Source: Prorocentrum cordatum
Taxonomy: Eukaryota > Sar > Dinophyceae > Prorocentrales > Prorocentraceae
Assembly (NCBI GenBank): GCA_963575745.1
Contig: CAUYUJ010006535.1
Location: 108,920 to 172,919, forward strand
Reading direction: 5' to 3'
Length of the DNA stretch: 64,000 nt
Positions 40,431 to 50,760 of the stretch are shown piece after piece. The notes below the pieces were generated by a model. The model did no database searches, had not been told where the DNA came from, and saw only the letters and a list, made by a program, of their open reading frames with translations. Made by a program: the position numbers and the translations under genes. Position 1 is the stretch's first letter, and each line of letters begins with the position of its first letter.

Positions 40431-43047
40431 AGAGATGCTCAGTTACCTGCTTGAGGAGCCGACCCTGTACTCTAGCCACGAGTTCGTTACCGTCTTGACG
40501 CCAGGCCTCAGCATGCTGATCTCGAAAAGGTTGAGCGAGGTCGCAACCGGTGCAGAGACGAGTGGACCCTCCACTGCCGCGCGTCCGTACTCTACCAAAC
40601 TCTACCGAAGGCCGTTCCTGACGGAGTACGATTACCTCTACCGCCCCGACGAGCTGGAGGATTTCCCATTGTACTTTTTCTTCGCGGCTTGCGAAGCTCG
40701 GCAAGCTCGCCCTGACGGACATCGCCCCGTGAACACTCTGGCGTGGCACGTCGCGGCCGACGGTAAGCGTCAGTTCTCTGCAGAAAAGCTATACAGCCGG
40801 GAGCACGAAAAAGTGCCTCTGCGCGGAGATCCTTCGGAGCATCACCCCCTCGGGCCTGAGCTATACAAGTACGCGTACTACGTGGCCGTCCGCTTGAGCA
40901 TCGCGTGGCGGATACCTGTTCTTCGCGGATTTCTCCCTCCGTGCCCGGAGGCAAAGAAAGACGGAGATGACGAAGCTAAGAGATTAGAAGACGAGGTTAA
41001 GTACGCGGTGTACGTGCAACTGCTCTTTCGACCTTTCCGAACAGTGGAGGACGTGCTGCGTCGCGCCCCGCCCGCGCCGTGGACGCACATACCTGCGGAG
41101 TACTACGGCGCATTTTTGAATGAGTTCGAGGATTGGCGCAGCACTCAGGAGTCCATCGCTTCTCGAGCACGTAGTGATACGCCACCTCTCAGCAGGGAAT
41201 GGTGGGCTTGTCGCGTGTGTGAATGCCTGAGGAATTACGACCTCGTCGCAAAGCGCCACGTATCGGTTGTTGATCGTGTGCCGACAGGGGACGCTCTCCG
41301 TGGTTATCCCGACGCTGCTGCCGATATCGATGGCCCAGATCCGAACAGGGCCGACGACGAGGAGATGTTGATGGAGTCCGATTCGGACGAGAGTCGCGGC
41401 GATGCTGCGATGGAGGACGATGCCCCCAGTGATGCGGCAGTTCCTCGCGCGTCGGGTCGCGAAGCAGATCCAGTCAGCCAGCTTTGCGGAACCGTGGAGA
41501 TTGACTTGAACGAACTGGTCAACTCGGATACTCTGGCGAAAAGCAGATCCAACGAGGCAAAATATCTCCGTGGCTTTATCGAAGAGGAAAAGAAGTGCGT
41601 TTCGGGGCGCACAGCTGCCGCTGACGGCGACGGTGCGTTCCAAGAGTGCTCGTTGTCAGCACGAAAGTCGCTCATCGTCTCTGACATGCAGCAGAAATTT
41701 TTCAAGATCGTCAACGAGGGCGAGGATAATGTCGAGATGGTCAGGAAAGTCGAGAAGACGAAGTCAGATGTGCTACAGCAACGCATCGACGCGGCGATGG
41801 CGAGTATTCCCGTAGCACTTGAGCGCAAGGTGCCCTTGTTGGCCCGTAAGTCATCGACGTCTGTTGTAGAGGCTGCGCTGTTCTTGTTGAGCCAAAAGGT
41901 TCTCGACATCCCTGATGTGGGCGGTATCAACGTGAAGCAGGCGCGGGCGCTTCTGTGGAATGCGTTGTGGCTGCAAGACGTGATGAATCGGGAATGGTCC
42001 CTGGACGACCCGTCCGGATCGCAGTGCTCTTCGAGCTCCTCTTTGGCGGACGGCTTTCAGCTCGCGCTCATGGGCCCTGGCGGCACCGGTAAAACTGCGG
42101 TGCTCCGCGTTACGGAGGCATTGGTCTCTTATTTTTTGGGAGCCGAATCCGTGCGAAAGTGTGCTCCATCCAACTCGGCGGCCCGGCTCATCGGCGGCGA
42201 CACCATACACGCTGTGTGTAAGCTCCCGTTCGGGAACATTTCTGTCAGGGACCGGAAAGCCCGTTTGAGCGTTGCTGCGCTGGAGAAGCACAGACAACGC
42301 TGGAAGAAAGCTCGCGCGTGCTTCATTGACGAAGTCTCCATGGTCTCCAGTGACCAGCTCCATGCCTCCGAGGTCCGCATCAGGGAGGCGAAGGATGACA
42401 GGAAACCCTTCGGGGGCCTCGGTATGATTCTTTCTGGAGACTTTTTGCAGTTGCCCCCCGTGGATCCAGGAGACGCGCAGAAGAGTTTAGCGACTCCTCT
42501 GAAGGAGACTGGCGCCCTGGACGCGGCCCCTGAGAACCCCGACGCAAAGGATCAGGACGTGAAGCGAAAGAAGCTCGCCGATGCCGCTCAGGGGGTTCAG
42601 TTGTGGCAACGGGTACGGCATGTCGTGTGCCTTGACGTGAACATTCGCGCCCCGGGTAAGCTCAGCAAGTTACTCGCGGAGATGCGAGACGGCAAGGGTA
42701 TCTCTGACGAGTGTTGGCAGATGTACCTGGATCGCATCATGGAGCGGAACGACCAGAGACTTTCCGAGGGGAGTTCTCCTTTCAGTAAATACGACTGGCA
42801 GTTCATTGTTCATCGCCACAAGATCCGCGTGCATCGCTCGCTCGTGAACGCCAAGGCAGCTACGTCTTGTGGGCATAAGCCGCTATTCATCGTACAGGCC
42901 AGGGATGAGGCGGTGCATTCGAAAGATGATCGCAAAATGCCACACGTCAGGGAAGAGCTTTTGCGCAGAGCGTCGCCCCGAGACACTCAAAGCTTGCCAG
43001 GCATACTTCCACTGTACGTCGGGATGCGGTTGACGTTCCAGGAGAAG
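40431..43047 (+). CDS. Helitron Pif1-like helicase, N-terminal part
   Basis: After a one-base slip near 40430 (…HKGFQ | MLSYLLEEPTLYSSHEFV) the frame continues the Rep-helicase linker, which in Helitrons reads much the same. The helicase follows: Walker A GPGGTGKT (42073-42096), ADGFQ..LMG just before it, SNSAARLIGGDTIHAVCKLP, Walker B CFIDEVSMV (42319-42345) and GMILSGDFLQLPPV. It ends with GILPLYVGMRLTFQEK, the start of the last Pif1 block. The frame reads on to a stop at 43068, but family alignment and phase favour an exon end at AAG|GAC (43047). Its role is to unwind the donor strand. Deletion of one G (CAGAGATG for CAGGAGATG) would explain the frameshift. Confidence 0.88.
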
Positions 43048-43269
43048 GACGGGGTGTTCTGGAAATGATCCCTGTCCGTGCTCCTTCCTTCTCCTTCTCT
43101 CCAGCGGCCTCGTCTTTTTCCGCTCCTTGCACCCTCGTACGGGGGAGGCAGCAGGGGCACGGCAGACCGCAGGAGCACGGCAGTCCACAGGAGCATTATG
43201 CGGCAGCCGTCCTGCGGTGGTATGCTGTGTTTCTGTGGTTTGTCATGTTTGTCTTCCGAAGGGGTTAGT

Positions 43270-44235
43270 AACACGTCAATAAGTTATCCCGAAGGGGCAA
43301 ACCAGCAACACGTCAAGAAGGTGCTGAGGGGGGCAAACCAGCAACACGTCAAGAAGTTATCCTGGGGGGCAAACCAGCAACACGTCAAGAAGTTATCCTG
43401 GGGGGGCAAACCAGCAACACGTGAAGAAGTTATCCTGAGGGGGCAAACCAGCAACACGTCCAAAAAATGCTGAGGGGGGCAAACCAGCAACACGTCAAGA
43501 AGTTATCCTGACGGGGCAAACCAGCAACACGTCAAAGGTTATCCTGAGGGGGGCAAACGAGCAACACGCCAAGAAGGTGCTGAGGTGGTCGACCACCAAC
43601 ACCTCAATAAGTTACCCTGAGGCAAAACCAGCCACTCGCCAAGAAGTCATCCTGAGGGGGCAAACCAGCAACACGTCAAGAAGGTGCTGAGGGGACAAAC
43701 CAGCAACACGTCAAGAAGGTATCCTGGGGGGGCAAACCAGCAACACGTCAATGCGGTATCCCGAGGGGACCAAACCAGCAACACGTCAAGATGTGCTGAG
43801 GGGGCAAACCAGCAACACGTGAAGAAGTTATCCTGGGGGGTAAACCAGCAACACGTCAAGAAGTTATCCCGGGGGCAAACCAGCAACGCGTCAAGAGGTT
43901 ACCCTGAGGGGGGGGGGGGGCAAACCAGCAACACGCCAAGAAGGGCTGAGGGGGCAAACCAGCAACAGATCCAGAAGTTATCCTAGGGGCAAACCAGCAA
44001 CACGTCAAGAAGTTGGCCTGAAGGAGGCAAACCAGCAACACGTCAAGAATTTATCCTGAGGGGAGCAAACCAACAACACGTCAAGAAGGTGCGGAGGGGG
44101 CAAACCAGCAACACGTCGAGAAGTTATCCTGTGGGCAAACCAGCAACACGTCAAGAAGTTATCCTGAGGGGCAAACCAGCAACACGTCAAGAAAATGCTG
44201 AGGGGGCAAACCAGCAACACGTCAAACCACACAGA
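43270..44235 (+). repeat. ~36-bp satellite (CAAACCAGCAACACGTCAAG), forward, in intron 2
   Basis: About twenty-six units of 33-38 bp. The first ~500 bp mirror the array at 36380-36985 unit by unit in the opposite orientation. Confidence 0.93.
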
Positions 44236-44584
44236 AGCACGGCAGACTATACAGGAGCACGGCAGGTACTTTCATGCACGTCTTTGGGTCAAAAGCCTTA
44301 CTCACACCAAATGCACTAAGATTTCGGACAATGAGCAAAGTGCACTTGACAGCCCGCATCGCAATCGCGCTATCCGCTCACCAGGGCAACCAGCGCACGG
44401 CTTCAGTGTTGTTAAGGTAAGGTAACACAGGTACAAAGTGGTTGCGATTCTTTTTGTCCCCTGGGCTTATGAGATATTCCACGTTTTTAGTACGGCATAC
44501 CACAGCGTTTTTAGAAGCCGTCTTTAGTACGGCATACCACAGCCATGGCAGTATCCCAAGACAGCGTTTTTAGAGCCAGGGTGG

Positions 44585-45445
44585 CAGACCACACAGGAGC
44601 ACGGCAGACCCCGCATGAACACGGCAGACCACCAAGGAGCACGACAGACCACAGGAGCACGGCAGACCACACAGGAGCACGGCAGACCACACAGGAGCAC
44701 GGCAGACCACACAGGAGCGCGGCAGACCACACAGGAGCACGGCAGACCGCACAGGACCACGGGAGCATTGCAGAGCACACAGAAGCACGGCAGACCTCAC
44801 GGGATCCCCGCAGACTTCAAGGAACACGGCAGACCACACAGACGCACGGCAAGCCACACACGAGCACGGCAGATACCAAAGGAGCACAGCAGACACCAAA
44901 GGAGCACGGCAGACCCCAAAAGAACCGGCAGACCACCAGGGTACGGCAGACCACACTGGAGAACGGCAGACCCCACAGGAACACGGCAGACGCCTCAGGA
45001 GCACGGCAGGCCACACAGGAACACGGCAGATCCCACATGATCACGGCAGACCACACAGGAGCACGGCAGACCACAAAAGAAGCATGGCAGACTTCACAGG
45101 AGAACGGCAGACCACACAGAAGCACGGCAGACCCCACAGAAGCAAAGCAGACCACACAGGAGCCCAGGAGCCCGGTAGACCATAAAGGAGCACGGAAGAC
45201 CCCAAAGGAGCACGGCAGACCCCATAGGAACACGGCAGACCACAAGAGCACGGCATACCACACAGGAGCACGGCAGATCACACAGGAGCACGGCAGACCA
45301 CACAGGAGCACGGCAGACACACAGGAGCACAGCAGACCACAGGAGCACGGCAGACCACACAGGAGCACGGCAGACCCCACGGGAGCACGGCAGACCCCAC
45401 AGGTGCACGGCAGACCACAGGAGCACGGCAGACACCACAGGAGTT
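44585..45445 (+). repeat. CACAGGAGCACGGCAGACC minisatellite in intron 2
   Basis: About forty units of the same 19-20 bp repeat as the main array at 29685-33960, in the same orientation. Between it and the ~36-bp array lies 44240-44580, with a segment (CGTTTTTAGTACGGCATACC) also seen near 32110 and 32900 in reverse complement. Confidence 0.93.
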
Positions 45446-45486
45446 GTCGTCTGCCGTGTTCATCTTGTCTTTTCAGTACCCGTGAG

Positions 45487-46035
45487 GACTGTCCGCGCCT
45501 CGGAATTATGAAAGGATGCGTGTGCACAGTTCGGCATATAGTTTTCTCGGAGAGCGAGACATTTCCAAAGCCGAACGAGGACGATAATGTGGTCCACTTG
45601 CGCTGCATGCCAGTGTCGTTGTGGCTGCAGGCGGCGGATGTCTCGTGGACGTTGGATGAGTCACACTTCCCAGACGACATGCCAGTCACGACGGACCGCA
45701 AAGGATTGTTTCAGCTGCGTCCCACGTGTGAGTACTTAAGCGCGACTTGGGAGGAGGAGACATTCAGCGTACGCCGTACCACTTTCAAAGTTCTCCCCGC
45801 CGACACTATCATCGTCCACGGCGCACAGGGCGGTACGTTCGACGCGGCGATAGTGGACATGAAGAAGCCGCCGACAATGGATGCGGACACGCACTGGCTT
45901 GCCTGTCACGTTATGTTGTCGCGGCCGAGATCGTTAGAGGGTCTGCTGATTCTTCGTGCCGCCGAAAAACACGAGCTCGAAAGGCCGCCGCCTGCTTTCC
46001 TTACACGAGAGTTGGAGAGGCTGAAGGACCTGGAG
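45487..46035 (+). CDS. Helitron Pif1-like helicase, C-terminal part
   Basis: From DCPRLGIMKGCVCTVRHIVF the frame completes the Pif1 fold. TIIVHGAQGGTFDAAIVDM is motif V (the T-x-H-x-x-Q-G box) and WLACHVMLSRPRSLEGLLIL is motif VI (with the LSR arginine that contacts ATP). A Glu/Leu-rich helix follows. The open frame stops at 46092, but a splice at GAG|GAC (46035) or AAG|GAC (46026) to CAG|GAG at 46158 would keep phase and extend the protein into the next block. This piece cannot be a separate gene: it begins in the middle of a conserved fold and completes the upstream part. Confidence 0.87.
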
Positions 46036-46157
46036 GACTCAAGCCGTTCAAAACGTATTCGAAGCTTTAGTTTTTCTTATAAAAAACGCTAGTCACCAAT
46101 AGCCATACATATCGTGCACTCACCTCCAACACCCTCCCCCGCGTTGCTCGCTGACAG

Positions 46158-47429
46158 GAGTGTGCGTTGGGCGAGCTCATCCAACGTATGAAGAACATGA
46201 GCGACCTCCACATTCCTGACAGCATCCGCGCCGAGATCTGGAACAGCGTGTTGGCAAGGAACGGTGGCCCAAAACAGGCGGCGGCAGTCGCCGCGGCGAG
46301 AGCAAAGCGTCCGGAGGCCGCCTGTTCGCAGCAAGTGTCAACAGGCACAGTTGTGCACGATGCTGCTGACGACGAGCCTGCAGGACCACCTGCGCTTGCC
46401 GAGGGATCTCGGAGACGCCTCCGCGCGAAGACTGCGGTGGGCCCTGGCAAATCTTATCCTGGCGAACTTTATCCACCCGCTAAGAGTGCACGGACGGATA
46501 AAAGGGCAAGGGTCGTCGACGACGGAGGCGCTGCCGGGAGACCAGCTAAGAGCGCCAGGGTGGGAAGACGCGAGCAGCTGTGCCCGGCCCTCGACGAGGG
46601 ACGCAAGGCTGCCGCGGAGAGTATGAGAAAGCCGCGCCTCCACATGTGCACAGAATACACGCATGTCTGCGCGATTGACAAAGAGTTTGGATGTCGCTCG
46701 TGTTCCCGCATGTGTCACACAGATTGCACAAGTGTTCTCTGCCAAGATAAACCTTGTGAATTCTGCCTCAGTTTCGGCGAGATCGTTGCTGCCGGTCCCC
46801 CTGAGTGCTCAGGATTTCAGAGGCGCCATGGATGCCATTCCTGTGGTCGAAATCGGTGCTGGAACTTCTCTCCGACGTGCCTTGGCAGCCGCGAGGATTC
46901 CGTCAACGCACAGAGTGCCGGGTTCGCCTCTGCTGACTCCTCACTTGCCCCCCCAGGCACGTGTTTGCAGTGCAGCCACCGCTGCTGCGAAGACCGTGAC
47001 GACGGATGTCAAAGCTGCATGAAGACTTGCCACCGCGACAACACTAGCCCCCTATGTCCTTATTTCGGTCGAGACCGCGGACAGCTCGCGTGGACACCGA
47101 ACGCGGATGACATGCTCGACACGAAAAGGTTTCTTCGCGATCTTCGAGGTCGGAGGAGGCACCGTACGCAATTTCAGTGGCAGCGCGAAGGCAGAGATGC
47201 TGAGGGACGTCGGATTGTGCACATCCCTGGAGAAGGTTATCATTACTTGGGTGTCGCTGATGGCCATGACTGCAACTGCTTCGTGTACTCTTTAGAGCAG
47301 TGTGTTGAAATCGCAACGGACGTGGGCGCTGTCAGGACAAGCTTGCAGGTGGAATTCCCGCGCGTGTGCGGGGTCGGCTGCTCTCCCACCGCTGATGCCT
47401 GCACGGGCAATTGCATGAAAGTCTACCCG
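46158..47429 (+). CDS. Helitron-linked Cys-rich protein, possible OTU-like protease, cut by gap
   Basis: The frame from ECALGELIQRMKN runs open to the gap. It holds a Lys/Arg/Ala-rich linker and a pair of similar Cys/His modules: CRSCSRMCHTDCTSVLC and CQSCMKTCHRDNTSPLC, with CHSCGRNRCW between them. Near the end comes GHDCNCFVYSLEQC followed by VRTSLQVEF. The D-x-N-C-F core and trailing hydrophobic helix resemble the active-site start of OTU cysteine proteases, which many Helitrons carry. The catalytic histidine would lie beyond the gap, so this is tentative. It may be a separate gene, or the C-terminal part of the helicase protein through a ~122-bp GA-AG intron (46036-46157). Confidence 0.55.
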
Positions 47430-47529
47430 NNNNNNNNNNNNNNNNNNNNNNNNNNNNNNNNNNNNNNNNNNNNNNNNNNNNNNNNNNNNNNNNNNNNNNN
47501 NNNNNNNNNNNNNNNNNNNNNNNNNNNNN
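47430..47529. other. assembly gap (100 N)
   Basis: Exactly 100 undetermined bases inside an open frame. A CTC repeat begins at once on the right, so the join may skip an unknown length or be wrong. Confidence 0.99.
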
Positions 47530-49078
47530 CTCCTCCTCCTCCTCCTCCTCCTCCTCCTCCTCCTCCCAGGCGGCTCCCTGCGCGGCCCCCTTCCCCCCCC
47601 CGCAGCCGTTTTGCCCGGGGGGGCGCGGCGGCCCGCCCATGGGAACCCCCAGCCCCAGGTGTTCCTCGCCTGGCGCGTCCCTGGCGAAGGGTGCTTGTGC
47701 CGCCTTGCCCTCTGCGGCGAGCGCGACCTCACCCTCAGCCCGACAACGACGGCGCGCCGCGGTCGCTGCAGTTCGGCGCGCGCAGCGGGCGTCCTGCGCT
47801 CTCTCCGCAGCGATTATGGCGGGCCCGTCGGTGCGATCGGCGCAGCCACCCATTGCGCGCACCGCTCTCCTGCCAGCGGCGGCTGGCGCGCGACTGGCAG
47901 GTCAGCTCATCTCGACTTGCATTGGCGGCGTGGCGGCGGATCGCATGACCAATCATCAGCCTGCTGGGCTTCGTCCCGTTCCTGGACCCCGTGGTCGCCG
48001 GTTTCATGGAGTCTCGGTGGCAGCTGATGTTCTCCTTCGACATGGAGGTTCTGGCGGCGCGGCTGCGCCTCGCGCGGCCCCTCTGCTGCCCGCTGGGCCC
48101 CGACCTGTCCCGGGACCCCAAGGTCGCCTCTTCCTTGGAGTCTCTGCCGTGCGTGATGGGGCTCTACGTTGCGAAGATGGTCGTCCGCCCCGTGGATTTG
48201 GTGGTCGCCCTGATGTTCCTCGTCCTATCCTTGGGCCTCTTGGGCGTGTGTTTCAGGGCGTGACTGCTGCTGGACCTGACGCTCGCGATCATGGCCTTCG
48301 TCGCGGCGGTGATTCGGTGGTTCCTTGCTCGCTGCGGGACGGCGCTGTCTCTGCTGCGCGTGATGAAGTTGGTGCTCTGCATCGTCGTGGCGGTCCTGGC
48401 GGTGCGGCTGCGACTTCTGCGGCCCCTCATCACATTACTGGGCTACGTCCCGTGCCTGGACCTCGTGGTCGCCTGTTCTCTGGATTGGTTGCCGTGCGAG
48501 CTGGTGTTATACCTTGCGATGGTGATCTTGGCCGCAGTGGTCTCGGACGTGGTGATGGGCCTTCTCTCCGCCCCAGTCCTGGGCCTCGCAGGCGCGTGCT
48601 TTCGAGCGCGTCTGCTGATGGGCCTGGCGCTCATGCTCGTGGTCTTCGTCGCGGAGGTGGTGCTGTGGATTCCTGTTCGCTTCGGGACGGCACTGGAGCA
48701 GACGATCAACCCGCATCCTCACTCTTCGACTTCGCCGCCTTGGAAAGGGCTTGGGAGGCGGCTGCGAACGAGATCATCGGGCTCATAGCGCACACTTCGG
48801 ATGACAACGACCTGGCCACTGTCTCTGATGCCTCGCACGTTAGAGAATTTGCGCCTGTTCTCTCTCGTTCTCGAGGGAGTGGCTTCGGTTGTCTTTCCGC
48901 GTCTTGCGGAAGGCACGGCCTGGAAGATAGCATGAGCTGTGCAGTCCCAGGTGACGCCACATACCTCCTTCAGGGAGTGGCTTCGGTGGACTCCCCTTGC
49001 ACTAAGGGGGGCACAGCCTGGAGGGTAGCGCCCTGCGCCGCCCCAGGTGATGCCGCACACCTGAATGCTCTTGGCTGA
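47530..49078 (+). other. long open frame made of diverged tandem repeats
   Basis: After a CTC tract (47530-47565) one plus-strand frame stays open for about 510 codons. It contains five to six diverged units of the pattern RPVPGPRGRxFxGVxxxxxG, matching DNA repeats of about 110-130 bp (landmarks CTGGGC...GTCCCG...TGGACC...GGTCGCC near 47970, 48095, 48220, 48437 and 48580). Other frames are also open and give hydrophobic peptides. From 48873 a ~105-bp unit (GGGAGTGGCTTCGGT...CCCAGGTGACGCC) is repeated twice. No domain was recognised. The frame is probably due to GC-rich repeats, but a repeat protein cannot be excluded. Confidence 0.35.
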
Positions 49079-50760
49079 CCCTTGTGCCAGAGCTGTTTTT
49101 TCTCTCCTTGTGCCCGCGCCTCGCCCCGTGATCCTGGCGGTGGGGGCGTGGCGGCTGTCGGGCTCGCGGGAGGGGGCTTGCTTTCCCTCGCTCTTTCGTG
49201 GGCGTTTGGCGCACCGCGCGACGCTCCCAGGTAGTGCCGTATCCTCCTCCTCCTCCTCCTCCTCCTCCTCCTCCTCCCCCTCCCTCCTCCTCCCTCCTCC
49301 TCTCTCCCCCCTCCCTCCCCTCCCCCCCTCCTCCTCCTCCTCCTCTTCCTCCTCCTCCTCCTCCTTCCCCAGCGTCGCCGCGCAGGTGGTTCGACAGCTG
49401 CGGCACAGTGGGCATCATCGCAGGCAGCTCCAGATGCCGCCGCCGCCGCCGCAAGGGGGCCCCAGGAGGGTCAGGCAGTGCCTGGGAGGTCACCAGTAGG
49501 GGGGTCGGCAACTCCTGGGCATCGAGCTTCGGGGATCGAGGATCGAGGACAAAGTTCAAGCGTTTGGGGAAGCCTTGGGAATACTGGGCTGCCCTTGGTA
49601 GTCGGCCCCTTCTCCTCGAGGAGGTGTCGACCCCCTTCTGGTGGCGAACCACCCTCGACGGTGCCTTGGAGGGCCCCCAGGGGGGGGGGAGTTCAGGGCA
49701 GGATAGCGGCGACCCCCTCCTCCGGCGTCGCAGGTTGTTTGTGGCGCGGGCCCCTGGGGGTCTCGAACATTTCCCAAGGGTGGGCCTCACATCATTAGTC
49801 GTGCTGCTGACGGTCCAACGTCCTGAACCAACAGAACGTCGCCACGTCAGTGGCGAGCCACACCACCTGATAGCGCAGCCGTTCAACTCACTGCACGACC
49901 GCCACGAGCGACACCGCAATCACCGAAGCAGGTAGACTCAGCACCACCATCACCCACCCCACACGCCATCATCGCATCAGAAACACGCACCCCGCACATG
50001 CACCCGATTCAAGACCCTTACTTGACGACAACAGCAAGGCAGCCATAGCATGACCCCCATATTTTACCAACTGGTGCCACGCCACTCCATATCCGACTAG
50101 CCACAGGACACGACTCGACTATACGACGCACGCTACGACTTTGCACCAGCACTTACGTTACCCTCACTACAGAGGACGGTGCACTTACGTTCTAGTCTAG
50201 TCCTCGCGATAGACCCATGTCCTCCCACAGCCCGCCTAGCCATGAGGCACAGCATGCACCAGCAACCACGGGAGAAGCAGAACCACTCACGGATGATCCC
50301 ATGGCAGGAGCTCCTAGCCGTACGAAAAGTGTGTTTCGACAAAACAGTCGCCCACCTTGACCCGCTGAGTACACGCATTGCGGTCCACAGGACCTGGCGC
50401 GGATTGCCGCCACACTCAGCCATACGCAGCCGCGACACCTTCACCCGAAAGTCAATACGTCACGATAGTAAAGCCACCAGGGCTTCAGCAGCCACTGCTG
50501 TAATACCACAAGGCGTACCACAGACAGTTTAACCCACGCATGCGAGTGTTCTCGACTCCCGATCCGGCACCACAAGTTTTCAGAAGCGGCTCGACAAACA
50601 AGTCTCACTCGCTTACTCTGCGGGGAATTTTACCACAAACTGCAAGCATTGTCAACAACTTAGGGGAGGGGGAGGGACTAGAAGGGTTGGGGAGGGATGT
50701 GGGACCGACCATACCGCACAAGCCTGCCTACCACTAGACTCTTCGCAGGAGCCCTCACCA
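49079..50760. other. no recognised gene; contains (TCC)n
   Basis: A TCC/CCT tract lies at 49243-49370. 49930-50750 is less GC-rich than its neighbours and has frequent stops on both strands. Nothing in it could be assigned. Confidence 0.5.

Larger units (their letters stand above)
43048..45486 (+). other. Helitron intron 2, GA-AG type, satellite-filled
   Basis: A 2439-bp interval lies between two halves of one helicase motif block. Cutting at AAG|GAC and GAG|GAC joins RLTFQEK to DCPRLGIMKG in frame, with AGGAC on both sides (43046-43050 and 45485-45489). The nearest canonical pair (GACGGG|GTGTTC with TTTTCAG|TACC) gives incompatible phases (0 and 2). GA donors are reported in dinoflagellates. 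The inside is ~36-bp satellite (43270-44235) then 19-bp satellite (44585-45445). Confidence 0.68.
34256..47429 (+). mobile_element. Helitron-type (rolling-circle) transposon gene region
   Basis: A single plus-strand gene in at least four coding blocks encodes the Rep and helicase parts typical of autonomous Helitrons. Two large introns (36172-37433 and 43048-45486) are filled with satellite DNA. Two single-base frameshifts (near 35615 and 40430) break the frame. The right part ends in an assembly gap. Helitron termini (5' TC, 3' CTRR with hairpin) were not identified, so the true ends of the element are unknown. Confidence 0.85.

Noticed and set aside
30040-45445. CRISPR-like arrays of ~36-bp repeats
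   Set aside because: Units are tandem without unique spacers, vary in length, and sit inside eukaryotic introns; no cas genes.
43051-45480. Canonical GT-AG intron in the helicase (GACGGG|GTGTTC to TTTTCAG|TACC)
   Set aside because: The donor is phase 0 and the acceptor phase 2, so the frame would break; the GA-AG choice keeps both frame and motif.
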